Assembly (NCBI GenBank): GCA_003344405.1
Contig: NOWV01000156.1
Span: 1-64,000, forward strand
Length of the DNA stretch: 64,000 nt
Direction: 5' to 3'
DNA from: Trichoplax sp. H2
Lineage: Eukaryota > Placozoa > Uniplacotomia > Trichoplacea
The notes beneath the pieces are model-generated. The model did not search any database and was not told where the DNA came from. It saw only the letters and a program-made list of their open reading frames with translations. How positions within the stretch are numbered: the first letter of the stretch is position 1; every line of letters begins with the position of its first letter. The position numbers and the translations under genes are program-made. This document shows, in pieces, positions 35,944 through 49,385 of this stretch.

Positions 35944-37683
35944 TCAAGATAAATTGGATTGGCGGCAATCACTATGTGAGCTTCTACTTACTCCCGCCTC
36001 ACCATATATTGGCATATAAAATTTATGTTTAACTTGTTTATAAATTAATAATACAATTACTAAAATTATCGGCAGACCAAATGTAACAGATATACCGATG
36101 GCTTCAATTGGTACTACAGCATTACCACAAGTTGCTTGACTATTCTTGCGACATGGAATGTAATTATAGCCTACTTGTGACAAACTAGGAATATCAGTGA
36201 GGTATTGATAGGCTGAATTACAACATGGATCTTTGCAAGTAGATTGATACCCACAATCGCATTCTTCGCCTTCATCAATAATTCCATTGCCGCATAGAGG
36301 ATAATACGCTTGTGTTAAACATGGCCTTAACTGATCAATTTTTAAGATTAAATTTTGCTTAATTTCACTTCGACTACAAGTAGAAAAATGAAAATTGTTC
36401 CTTTTACTACCATCAACTAGTTTTTCATACATTACGTAATTGCCTTGATGATTATTAGGCGAACAACTTGATCCATTAGTATCATGCAAAGAACCAAATA
36501 AATGACCAATTTCATGAGCGATAGCAATTTCACGTGTTGCAAATGGAATGACATGATTTCGATCATTGATTGAAACAACAGCAACATTAGAACTAGCTAC
36601 ATGATGATCTTGATTAACGTAATAACCGGTACAGATACCTTCATTAGCCTTAAAGCCACTATTAGCCATTCCTAGGACATCTTTATCAAACTTTTGGCCA
36701 GTTAAATAAAGAGCTAAGCAAGAATCTGAATAATTCTTAGCCACAGTCAGTCGATTAAAGAATTCCACTGGATTATTAATTTTCGATAATATGTTTGAAG
36801 TTGTAGTGACTGTAGTTGATATTGTTGTAGAATTGAGATTGATACCAATCAACTCATCAGATAATCCAAACGTTAAATTTTTAATGGCTATACCAATTCC
36901 ATCTGCTTTGCCATCTTGATCAAAGTCAGTACGTCGATAAAGATGATTAACTCTTTGTACTAAAATAGCAACATCAGAAATAACATAAGCAAAGTTATTA
37001 TGATAATGCTGTAAAAATGTTCTATCGATATCAATATGAGCTAAGCACGTAGTATCATTCATAAGCAATGAAGTGATCTGATTATTTTGATTGATACTAG
37101 AAGTAGAAGTGGATGAAGCCGTTTGTTGATTATTCCCATCATTAGTATTGATTACTGATTTCTGCGAACCAATATCAATATCACGATAAATAAAGTACTG
37201 TTGCTCATCACTCCATTGATTGGCATATAATCCAATCCATTCTACGTAATAAACTGTTTGATTGGTATAAAATACGCCATGATAGCTACTCATTTCATCG
37301 ACATAACCATATGCATAAGAATGATCATCATCTTGTAAAGTTCCAGATACAAGGCGAAAACGATCAAACTGGCCAAAAAGGCCCGTTTCGCTTTCCTTAT
37401 CCACATTAGCTTCATTAATGAAAACTTTAGAATCAGTTTTTAAACTAAGTTTAAAGGTTGCATTAAAAGCATCAAATTGAATATGGATAGATTGTCCAGC
37501 TTGAATATTATCTAGTGGTTTATTGGAGAATTGGATAAATTGATAATATTTCAAATGTTCTAATTGAGGTGCCGAGGATTGCAATGATAACATTAAATTT
37601 AACCTTTGGCATTGTACTCTTGAGATAGAACATAGAAGAAGGATTGTAAAGCTGAATCGGTACAATGGGATTATAATAGCCAT
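35944..37683 (-). CDS. Short ADAM10-like transmembrane metalloprotease
   Basis: Single-exon frame of 579 residues. It has a signal peptide (ILLLCSISRVQC), a prodomain, then a metalloprotease domain starting near CLAHIDIDRTF. The zinc site HEIGHLFGSLHD (H390, E391, H394, H400, D401) is complete, so it should be active. The disintegrin-like domain begins CGNGIIDEGEECDCGYQSTC, as in ADAM10, but is cut short: after a second cysteine cluster (YIPCRKNSQATC) it runs straight into a membrane segment (GLPIILVIVLLIYK) and a tail of about 30 residues. The rest of the disintegrin and the cysteine-rich membrane-proximal region are absent. No R-x-x-R furin site was seen before the catalytic domain. The 742-residue protein at 56225-58453 is a paralogue. 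Likely role: ectodomain shedding; substrates unknown. Confidence 0.9.
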   Translation of the reverse strand: MAIIIPLYRFSFTILLLCSISRVQCQRLNLMLSLQSSAPQLEHLKYYQFIQFSNKPLDNIQAGQSIHIQFDAFNATFKLSLKTDSKVFINEANVDKESETGLFGQFDRFRLVSGTLQDDDHSYAYGYVDEMSSYHGVFYTNQTVYYVEWIGLYANQWSDEQQYFIYRDIDIGSQKSVINTNDGNNQQTASSTSTSSINQNNQITSLLMNDTTCLAHIDIDRTFLQHYHNNFAYVISDVAILVQRVNHLYRRTDFDQDGKADGIGIAIKNLTFGLSDELIGINLNSTTISTTVTTTSNILSKINNPVEFFNRLTVAKNYSDSCLALYLTGQKFDKDVLGMANSGFKANEGICTGYYVNQDHHVASSNVAVVSINDRNHVIPFATREIAIAHEIGHLFGSLHDTNGSSCSPNNHQGNYVMYEKLVDGSKRNNFHFSTCSRSEIKQNLILKIDQLRPCLTQAYYPLCGNGIIDEGEECDCGYQSTCKDPCCNSAYQYLTDIPSLSQVGYNYIPCRKNSQATCGNAVVPIEAIGISVTFGLPIILVIVLLIYKQVKHKFYMPIYGEAGVSRSSHSDCRQSNLS

Positions 37684-40600
37684 ATTGGTAAAATTGCGTT
37701 AGCTTTAACACCAAATTGTGTTCAAAAGAAAAGAAGCTTACGGTTTAATATTTATCTTGCCTTGTATTAAACAAAATAGCTGAAGTAATTCAACATTTAA
37801 TTAGTATATAGTAACATATATATATATTACGCAAGTTTGAGGTATAATTGTATCATATGAAGCCGCATATAATGTTGAAATGACCTTTTAAATAGGCTAA
37901 TATCGTATATGGTGATTTTATTGTCGTATTTTTTGAAGAAGAAACTGCTCAACTTGGTTTGCAATCGTTAAATTTCATTAATCTCTTATTTGGCTTGATT
38001 TATAATAAAGCAGATCTTTCTAGTCAATATCAGCTAGAGAGAGGAACGTCTAGCTTTATGGGATGTACTAATTAGAAGCCAAATACATTAAAAATACTTT
38101 TATGCCCCAGTTAATCGGACTACCCCAGTAGAAGGCATTAGGTGTTATTTACCATACACTATGAAATCTAGGTGTTTTCTATAAATTCAATATCATTCAC
38201 GGCTTTAGTTCCAATAAATGTCTTTTCCGCGTTTCCAAAAATTAGATCAGAGTCTATGCACTGGTTTTAATAATTTTTACTTGCTAAAGTACTTCGTTAA
38301 CCATAATTGGCCTGCAAATCGCAAACAATAAGATGCAGAAATCTAGAAAGGTCAAATATGAAAAAGAGCATTTATTAGAAAAATATTGATCTAACTGAAC
38401 ACTTACTGCTTTCATGTAATCGACATTTTTGCTTTAATATTCTATTAGTTAGCGCCAATTGCATTATGAAATTAGAGAAGTAGTGATGTAACGTAGTATA
38501 TCAATTAAAAATATATTTTATAACATATCAACATTGGGCATTCACAAATGACGCTAGAGAAAATGAGCTAGATTAGGATAAATCATTGGAATTTCGGAAA
38601 TTATTTTAGGAGTAGAGAGCATTTCGATAATACTTTTAATTTACATTTTTATGAAATTTTTCTCTAGTTAATACAGTAACCCTAGTAGACAGGTTGATGC
38701 CTTTGTCAACAGTTTACTTGATCAAAATATATCCCATACCGCGCTGTCTGTACATACTGTTAGACTGATTGATTTTCCTTTATAAGGTCTACCAAATGAA
38801 GTAATGTTAGATATTTAAGTAAATAAGGGCAAATAATAAAATAACAGGCCTATATAATACTATCAAATACTTATGGAATAACAAGATATCTGTAGCGGAT
38901 TTGGCGCAAACTAAATAATTGTAATATAAAAGCTTTAACTGGACTCTTAAAATACTTGGAGTCGAAAATTATTTTTGGATGTTCCATTACTATAGCATGA
39001 ACATTACTATCATTATTATCGTCACAAATTTCTCTATAAGTACGTATTCAATAGCGAAATTTTATTGCGATATTATTAATCGTAGAAAGAAAAACTGAGG
39101 AAAGAAAACGATGGAAATATCCATAAAAGAACAGGACAGCTAATTAATCTCCTAAAATCAAAATACATAATAATTTACGGAGTTAAAGTAAATATTCACA
39201 ATCATTTATCGTTAACCTTCGAAGGAATATTAAAAATAAAACAAATGTACTCGTATCATCGCGTAATGGAAGCCAAGTTAGTATCAATGATTTGTAAAGC
39301 TAGTGATGATACTATAAAGTTAGAGTAATCATATAACTTCGTGTTAGTGAGGTCTATGTACGTACTACTCGCGTTTCGTTCCATCAATAGTTGACTAAGA
39401 ATTTAAAACATTTTTGAGTTTCAAAAAATAACTCTCATAATGTACTATAGCAAAATACAGTCGGGTACCTTGATTAAAAAGGCATCATTAGTATCCGTTG
39501 CCTATGATTAAGCTGTTTTAATCAATGGTAGATTATTTAAATCATCTCTAGATATAACGAAAATGATGGATATTATAGCAATAAACTATAGGCAACGTAA
39601 ATTATAGACTAGAGAATAAGTTTATTAATTGAAATTGGTATAATTTGCTGTACTGTTATTCTCTTAAGACTAAAAGATGTGCATTATTAAAAGCAAGCTT
39701 ACGCATATTATTATAATATTTTCCACGGAAATTGATACTTTCAGTTTGTATTAAATTATTTTCGCTGTAGATCTGATATTGCTGGAATATTCATGGGCTA
39801 CAAATTATAAATCGATATCTACATCCTAATTGTTGTTATTCATACACTTGAGAAAGGAATTCAAAGATCATTTTAAAATATCATGGGCACGCTATTCACA
39901 ACTAGGAATAATTTAAAGATTTAAAGAACAGGAATTTTATGAAGCCAGCTGTGTAAAAAATCCTTGCTTAAAAAAAATCGATAAAGTAAGTGATATCTCT
40001 TGCAAAGATATTCAGGTATTTCATGACAAATCATCACCAGCGCTAAGCTATTTTATCAAAATATCTATAATGATTAATAAAGTTGATGATGACGAATGAA
40101 TTCGTCATGATATAATAAAAATTGGCAAACTTTATGATGAATAGTGCAATTTTGGCGTTAGGATAGAAAAAATCAAGCGCAAACCTGAATGTTGTTAACA
40201 CTATAATGAACTGTCTTGTCCTAAAGCAAATTATGTTTTGTGATAGTCTTAATGATCCCGTATCAAAGTTTAATGTGGATCAATTTAATGCTACAAGAAA
40301 AATGGAAAATCACTCTTATACACGCCAAGCATACACGTAAAGACATCAAAGCTAGCAAGCGGAAACCATTAAATCCAATTTCTACTTCTCTATTAGTTGC
40401 GTACAATGATCAAAACAGGTTCTACTAAAGTAGTTCCTTGTCTTTATACCAAATTTACTATATCAGCTTATTATGATATTAAATTAAAGTAGAATGATGC
40501 TAGTTCCGTATATGTTAGTGATGCTACTAATTAGCCTAATTATGCCAATTACATCCGACCAGTTTATCTATTGTTACCGGCTGTTTACTATGTCATCTAG

Positions 40601-41467
40601 AAATTGATCATTAAATCTAACGACGACCAATGATAGGGATTCTATATTATTCGAGATAATCATGATAAGGCTAGCACCTGCACAGTATCGTGTTTACAAA
40701 GTATTCATTAAAAATGATTCCCACGCTGATAGAATAGTGCCATTAAGGGGTAGTGAAAATTAATACGTTCCGGCGTAACAATCATTACTAAGCCTCTCTA
40801 TGGCTTACGCTGTTATATTTGCAAATCAACTTATTACATAATACATTTGCAAATATACAAATATATGTAATAATCTGTACAAGATAACTATAGAATCTCC
40901 GACATCATACTATACTATTCTTATTTCCATCGAATGTCATTTTGTCATTATTAGATATCAGGTCTTATTTACGTATTTCATATAAAGCAGCATCGTCATT
41001 ACTTAGATACCTTAACGAAATATGTAAAATGTATGAAGTAAGTTAGCATCTTTCACCGCCTTAGAGAGTCCATATTATATTTATTTTGTGTAATAGTACG
41101 CAATTGTAATGACCGAGTAATAGTCTCCTACTATTACTGTAGGTTCACTTACGTAACCCAAAATTTGAATTAACAAATTTGAGTAAATCCCTAATGTATG
41201 TGATACAACTCTTATATTAGAAACAGTGCAAGTGCGCTGTTTCATCCTATTAGCCACCTACTGTACTACTAAAATTAGCTGAAAACATTACTGCAATTTA
41301 TTTAATAACATACACTGCAAAATGGACCTAAATATTGCAAACTTAATTGATAAAGTTACTGAAATCTAATAATTTTACGTAAATTTTGTAATCAATATGA
41401 TCACATGATTCTGGATTAACATAAATCGAATTGATAATTGCTTGTATACATGTACAATATCCTATAA

Positions 41468-41650
41468 ATGACTACATTTCGGATTTTAAGCATGGAATCC
41501 ATTCAGAAAGATGTATTGCACACACTAAAAAGTAAACCGATCATAAAAATTAGAAGCTATTGCTGTTATGATAATATTTTGAAGGAATATATTCACATCA
41601 TCAAGAAGAATTACTGCTTTCTTAGCGATAGTGACCGAATAATCTTTTAA
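41468..41650 (+). CDS. Unrecognised 60-residue ORF
   Basis: ATG-initiated frame with a rather balanced composition, cysteine pair SYCCYD and mixed charge. No signal peptide, membrane segment or known motif was seen. It could be a small gene, an exon of an unseen gene, or chance. Confidence 0.2.
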   Translation: MTTFRILSMESIQKDVLHTLKSKPIIKIRSYCCYDNILKEYIHIIKKNYCFLSDSDRIIF

Positions 41651-42264
41651 TGTCATGTTAGTTAACATGAGTCGATATCTTGCATTAGATAGTTTGTCTG
41701 TGAAACTGTAAATTAAATAAAAATAGTTCTAGGATTTACTAAATAAAACTAAATTGAATTATCATCATTATTCTATTGAGTATCGCTTCATGGAGATTTT
41801 AATAAACTTGTTCTAGTCACTTACTGTATAATCAAAGGTCGATAAATAGTATAAAGGATTAGAGTTAGAACTAAATGGGAAGATTAATCTGGTAAATGAA
41901 TAAGTTTCAAGAGTATCTTTATTGCTTACATATATATGTATAATATACACATAATCATCTTAATAAGAGTAATGCGGAGGAGAGTACAGGATGATCAGCA
42001 ATTCCATATTGATATAGGCTAATGAAATGGCAGTTCAGCAAAGTGAGAAGAGGTTTTCACTCTCAATTTTATATCAATAAAATCTCCGTATTTTTACATA
42101 ACACTTAAATTGGAATTCTGCAAAGGCAAAGCTAATTCGTAAAGCAGATCAAACAAGAGAAGTACTGTACATGACAGTTATTTCCGATCTTCTCTGCTAT
42201 TGATTAATTAATCAATCTAACATAATTAACTATTAATTAGGATGATATCTTTGCCAAAGCCTGA

Positions 42265-42501
42265 GTGAGATCATATTTTTTTATTTCTCAATATCTAGTA
42301 TTCATTCGTCCAATTGAGAGAAAGATTATAACTTCCAATTTTAAGATAGCATCTAGTGTAAATTATGAGCTATTTGACGACTTATTTAGCTTGGATACCA
42401 CGCAACAACGATTTTCTCAGCTTTTGTTATCCCATTTAGAGCCGATTATAATCAGTCATATTAAAATGGATTTAAAACTAGCACTTATTGAAAACATGTA
42501 G
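42265..42501 (+). CDS. Unrecognised ORF or exon
   Basis: The frame is open for 78 codons with a GTG at its left end. The right half (from FDDLFSLDTTQQRFSQLLL to ALIENM) looks more protein-like than the surrounding sequence, as if it were a terminal exon. No clear acceptor or family match was found. Confidence 0.2.
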   Translation: MRSYFFISQYLVFIRPIERKIITSNFKIASSVNYELFDDLFSLDTTQQRFSQLLLSHLEPIIISHIKMDLKLALIENM

Positions 42502-45500
42502 GTTTTTTAAAGCTGCATATATGCAGTATATTGTAATAATAACCGCGGGCATCTTATAATTTTAAATCCTTATTATGTCATATACTGCTTGATCAGATAC
42601 TTGATCTTTCACGTATTACTTTGCCATCTTATATGGCAGCTATTTCCCTTATTAATTTTGCAAAATGATTGTATAACTAGTTATAATTAATTCCCAATCG
42701 AACATAATAATATCCTTACACCTTTTGGCATAAAAATGCGATTTACTTCTTATGAAAGCAATCCCATACCATTATTAATATAATTTGATTCTAAAATATA
42801 ACCCTTGAGTTATTTTTATTACGTAAACTACTGCATATGAGACATTTCTAGACAGATTAAATATCTAACTTAAATTTCACACTTGTAATGAACTTGCTGA
42901 GAATTATCCTCAGTTAATACTTCAACATTCGTATTGCTAACATGAACATCTTCGCTAGCAATGCAATCAGTTAATGTTATTTATAAGATAGAGGAATATA
43001 CAATATAACTCATACCGGGATATCTTATGAAAAAATGCATGTGTAGTATATTGTATCAAATTTATACTGTATTTTGCTAGAAATCGCAACAAATGGATGG
43101 AACTTATTATTTCTTTAATACATTGCAATTTAAAACCTATGGTTCCACCCGGTGCTGTTATAAAAACTTATTATACGTCTGTTAAGTAATTTTAACAGAA
43201 TTTCAATACTTTCTTGATCATGATACTTTCTATTTTGATATTATATAACTTCGAAAATATAGTAACTCAAAATTAGTTCAGGTCAAAAAGATAATCGCAC
43301 CGAACTGTAAAATATATTCATTTCCAAGATGTTTGAAAAATAAAAAATGATGTAACATTATTACCTGATATTAAAGCTAAGAACGCAAAAAATTTGAATT
43401 AATTAGATTAGACAGCAATGGCAGTTTTTAAAAATAGCAATGAGGAAGAAATATGAAGAAAGATGTAAGCAAGATTACGCTTCTATTAGCTTAAGGAAGC
43501 AAAGTTATAAACCTGGGTGATATTCTCTTTTATGGTAAATTTAAGTCTACTCGACCTCTTTTATCATATGTTTGTTTATTTATGGCTTTATGATAACCTC
43601 AAAAGCTACTATTATAGAAAAGACTAGAGTCAAAATATAAAGTAGTCAATATGATTACGTTAATTATAAATCGTAATATTTTCATTTGGATCGGAAAGAT
43701 CGCTGTATTGAGACTAATATTAGTATAAAGATTTACATGATTGATCTATTTCTTCTCTATTTAAGTCAATTTATATAGAAAAATGAGCCAACAACTTTAT
43801 CGGTTGGAATAATGGAAGTAGACAGTTTGCCTATTTCTACAACAATTTACTGGAAATAATTATTTGCATATAAGTATACAAACTCATATCACTCTCTTTG
43901 CGTTCGATGAGCAATCTACTACGATCGATTTTTTACTTTAACTTATTTCAAAAAATAATGAATTTCTATTTAAGTTAATATCGGAAGATTACTTCGGCCT
44001 TAGTATGATATATCTAAGAAAGAAAACGTTATGAATATCTCTTAACGGTGAAGTTAATACCGTACTTAGTACTTCTTGATCCCATATAAAGTAATTGAAA
44101 GAGAAGAGATTGAAAATAGAAAAGAATGTCGATAATTTAGAATCACAGCATTTGTGCTCATGTGCTCATATTAATAGATTTATGTGAATAAAACATTTGA
44201 TCGTAATATAGAAAATATGGTTTCAAAGAGAGTTCAATAGCATTGAAAAGGGTATAGATCGTGTAATTAATTCGGCAGTCTCTCATTTCTACATTTCTTC
44301 AATTTAAGGATCATAACTTTAGATATAGAATGTAAGGGTAGACAGCATTAAAAATTAAAATTGCTAAGGATTACCAATTTAACATCTTTGTATTAGTCTG
44401 ATGATAAAATAAAGTCGATTTTGAAGTAATAGTAAAGTAATTAGCAAATTTTATCGAAAATCCCTAATGCTATTATATTAAAGTTTAAGATAATTTTACG
44501 TTTAATTGAATCCGGTGCGATAGATACCTTAAGTGACAGAACTGGTAATTAATATGAATATTAACATTAAAATTATAACATAGTTAATCTACTCTAAGCA
44601 CCTTGCATTACTTACAGAGAATTAAGATCAGTTCTTTCTTTCTAATCCACTGAAATAGTTATTTTTATCGCGATTCTATTAAACTTGTTCGATTTTTACC
44701 ATTTCAATAATAAGCTGATTGATGCTTGTAGCACTATAGGTAAGCAGAAATAAATAGGAAAAGAAGTTAGAAAATGATCGTATTTTATTTGTGATCTCAA
44801 TTCATAACAAACTGTAGAAATTAAGTTTCAACGATGCGACATTAGATCAATAAAAATCAAGATTGTATTTTACCTTATCAGTTATATCTATTTAACGTAA
44901 ATCATTTTCGATTATCAGCCAATAGTGATTTTATTATGATATCCATTTAAGATTAAAAGTCTACTTCCTTGAAAAAATAACCATCGCTATGAGTAACCGA
45001 TACGATTATTATTTAACACAGCCGCTGCTTTAGGCAGATAAATGAATTTGTTTACCGTTATTGACTTATAAGCTACAACAGGGCTAAGTAAAGTCAGGAC
45101 TATAAAATCAATAACTACAACAGGATATAACTAACAATCAACAAATCACTTATTTGGTAGTAACTCCAGTCAAGGAAAGGTAATCTACTAACTGCCATAA
45201 CCAGTAAATTTGACCCATAAACCAGATGGGCTATGGCTGTTTGATCAAAAATGAGATAATTGTTAAGTAATAGAAGCAAATAAATTCAAAGAATGCTAAA
45301 GGTATTGTTTATAATTTTGGATAGTTATTGAAATCTACTCCTTCAGTTATGCCTTTGATGATATTATTCAATGATTTAATTATAACAAAATAATAAAAAT
45401 TTACTCTATCTATTGCACCTGCTGTTCATTAGTATGAAGAATAAAAGAATACAAAAAATCGACTATTAGTTTTACTATGACCTCTTTACTTTAGCTAAAT

Positions 45501-48500
45501 TTGCTTAAATATTAGCGGTATCCATTAATTATATAGCCAAGATTTAGCTATTTAGCGTATTAAAACTTTAAAATTAGTAAAATACAATATCAGAATGAAA
45601 TTTTAGGCTTAAATTGAAATTATAATTTAGCATGATAAGGGACTACTTGAAGTTATACATGAAAATGATATGATTGGAACATTTTATTTATGCGATTATT
45701 GAAAATGCGTGTATTGGATGATAAAATCGTGAGATTCAAGATTGGAAAATATAATATTGGTTTCTGTTTATGTAATAATAATAGTTTGATAGAATATGCT
45801 TAAAAATGGCTTTATTCTCGTCATTAACCATCTTGAATAAAATATATTTCATTTCCATCAACCTTTAACTGAAGAAAGTCACACCAATTTTAAGATGTCG
45901 TTTGATTTAATTAACTAAACTTTCTCTACAAATTCTATTAGCTTATTTTGATGAATGCATGAGAAAAATCTTCATCTTCACAAGTAAAAGGTACAGATAG
46001 GGATACATCAGCCTGTTAAATTTAGATAGACTATACATACCCTGTATGACTTTTAAGCATCAGAGGGAAAAAGAGTAGATGAAGAGGTAAATTAAAATTA
46101 AATCGTTGGCTCATTGTACAATGTTATAAGATTTTACAAATTTAAAAAAATAGCCATCAACTATCAACGATAAGTGCACAATACTGATAACTATGACTCA
46201 TTATTTTAGTGAAAATTATAATTGGTCTTTGGTTTCAAACTTACAATGTAAAAAGAAAAATTTCACACTGAAAGCAACTGCAGTTATTAGAACTACATGT
46301 TCAATTTTAGAGAAAAAATATCATTAATCATTTAAATATCAAATTAGAATCAATTAAGCCTACAAAAGGAAAGTGTGTAAGATTTACTTGGTGAGGTAAT
46401 CGTGCAGAATTATCATGTAGCTGATGTAAAAGTAACTTTTTAAAAAGCCACACCATCATTTGTAAGCCTATATGACACTATTGCAACAGTAATTATAATA
46501 AAAAACTTCTAGCTTCTATTTGAAATCACAAGCAATGAAATTCATTTAGGTACAAACAAGCCATTCAAAGAATATGATTTTGTCATAGTACTGGACATAA
46601 TTTCAATGATATAACCATATAAAAATTATAATTATCTTGTGTGAGGTTGATAGATCAAGAATCGTCAAAACTTTAGAAAATTAAGATTTATTGTACAAAA
46701 CCTCGTTTACGAAGGTACAACGTAATCGATTAGCTGAGGACCTCTAATTAGAAAGAACTCTCTTTTTATACTAAACTACTCGCTTATATACTTTTCCGCG
46801 TTTACAGACTTAGCACCTTTACTTACTACACACTTCAGTATTAGCATCTCAAATACAGGATAGTTTACACCTTTCATGCGAAGCTCTTGTGTGAGCACTG
46901 TAGTGCACCTCTTCAAAAGGATTACAGTTACTAAGCTAGCTATATTTAATACTTAAGTCTCTAACGAGAATATCTATCACATGTTGAACACAACACCTAT
47001 GGTAGACATTACTAAATATATCATCAACTTATAATACAATATCACACTGTCTTACACCTTGGCTGTCCACAGAATTGCTGATTATCATTACAATAATTGA
47101 GAACTACTGACCTGACCAATAACTTGTTTGCATAAAAGCCCTTCAAATATTTGTAAGTATACCTCTGTGAATAATCAAAGTGCCTTCAGAGCATTGGAGC
47201 TACAAATGGCATTTCTAATTGTATAGGTCATTTGATTGATCTGAATTAGAAGCATAGTGACACAATGCTGCAATCTTCACTATAGATATTACGTTTAATT
47301 GTATTTCTATCTGGCTACCAGCTGCGGTATAAAATTGAAACAACAATAAATTTATCCAATACTATATTAATGTTAGTATTAGATAACAATCATAACCTCG
47401 GTTTTAAACAAACTTAATTGGCAGATATAATTCGGAAATATCAGCTTACGGTAAATTCGATGATAAATTTGGTAGTATAATTGAATACCATTTGAATATA
47501 CCTGATATATTAGATTTAGATGAAGGATTATCAAGGCGATTAGAGGTAAAGCCAACTTTAATTCGAAACTATACATCTGAATAATAATACGTGAAGGATA
47601 CTGCAATCCTAAAATCATTTATATTTCAGCTAATTGTCAAGTAACCATATTTGGACGAAATCGTTCTTTAGTATCCTCTACATCTTAATGCAACTAATTT
47701 TAAGAAATCGAAATTTTTATTGCATATAAATGTTTGTGTGTACTAGTGTTAGATAGAAATTATTTGTGACGGATAAATGGCCGAAATATACATCTCGTGA
47801 TTTGATAAAATTTTATTTATTCTTGGGTAATAAAATATTTAAAATAGCTGTATATTTTTTAACTTATACCCATATTTTCAAATAAAAATGTAGAACATTA
47901 TTTTATTTATTGGATGAAACCGAAACATTTTATTTAAATCCATATATATTGACCTAATTCAATCAAACTAATCGATAATATATCATACACTTTTTATTGC
48001 AATATAAATCTTTATCAATGAAGGGATGTACACACCAAAATAAGATCTTATCATTAAGAATCAAGGACATTTTAATTGCTGCATACCCGATTATATCATG
48101 CGAAATGCAAAAGTCGTTTATGTGGTGTAAACAATATAGATAGTCCGTCAACAATAAAATTAAAGGCTATTGTCCTGAAGATTTTTATACAAGTTTATCG
48201 TTGGAAAATTGAAATTTTGTCGCTAGAGAGATAATGATCATAATCGATAAGAATTTAAAAAGCGAATGGATCTTAATGTTCTACTTAAATGTTAGATGAT
48301 GGCCACTGTTGTTAGGCTTAAATAGAAGAGTTAAATTCAGATAATTTATAATTGGATTAAATCGCACGCTAAAAATTTATTTTGCATTTCTTTAAGATAG
48401 CTCTTCAATGTTAGCGTTTTTTGAGTTTTCATACTATATTTTATCATCATATTTCTTGAAAGTTAAGTGTTCAGCATGTTAATTATAGCAATAGCTAAGC

Positions 48501-49200
48501 TATATTTGATAAGGACGATAATAATAGAAGGAAAAAATTGGAAGAGAGAGAAATGTTTACTCTAAATTTATAAAAGTGCTCCTTCATAATAGCTGATTTC
48601 GTTACGAGGTCAAAAAATCACTGCATTCAAATAATTGGCTAGATTGTTATTAACTAAGCCATATGAATATAATATTATATCGTTTACGGTAAAAGTGATC
48701 ATAATGGAAAGAAATTTTGAAAAAGTATGATAGATATCAACGCTACACTACAAAAGTACTACGGCATCATAATCCTAATATATAACTGCGATATCAGATG
48801 CTGCAGTAGATACTGTAGTAGTTAGATACAAGACGACGAACTAAAGCAAAAGCCAGAATCATATTCACTCTTTCATACAAGACGAATGCTCCCGAGGATA
48901 CGATATGACTGACGGTGGTGGAAAGATATTTTGGAAGTGAATAAAACATCTATACTGAATCTATAAATATCGTTTCAAAATTTGAATCGAGTTAGGTAAA
49001 TTTTGACAGATTAATGACGTAGTATGCATCCCTTTCCACTTTTTTATGTCTATCGATCTTTATCTTCATCAATTTGATCAATAACTTAATAAAATCAGCT
49101 GGAAAAGAATTTACAGTAAATATTATAAGGTCTTAAATTATGACAAATAAGGCGCTTAACTGAGATGCAGTGAACCGATAAAACATCCATATTAGAGGTT

Positions 49201-49385
49201 AATTTTCAAAAATAATACTAACCCCGTATTGCTTTAGTCATCATTCACAAAAATGTCATACAAATTATTAGTATCTACAAATATTAGCAATCAATTTTCA
49301 AAAATAATACTAAACTCGTATTACTTTAGCCATCGTTGACAAAAACGCCATACAAATTATTACTATCTACAAATTAATAAAGGTC
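49201..49385. repeat. Two-copy tandem repeat (about 91-bp period)
   Basis: Two adjacent units share ATTTTCAAAAATAATACTAA, CGTATT-CTTTAG and CATACAAATTATTA-TATC. Near-identical copies imply a younger duplication than the other arrays in the window. Confidence 0.85.

Larger units (their letters stand above)
37684..49200. other. Long gene-poor region
   Basis: About 11.5 kb of AT-rich sequence without a recognised domain. Possible small coding segments, all weak: 40206-40341 (plus, codon pattern looks coding and ends at a possible GTAAAG donor), and the two ORFs listed separately at 41468 and 42265. No RNA gene was recognised. Confidence 0.4.
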
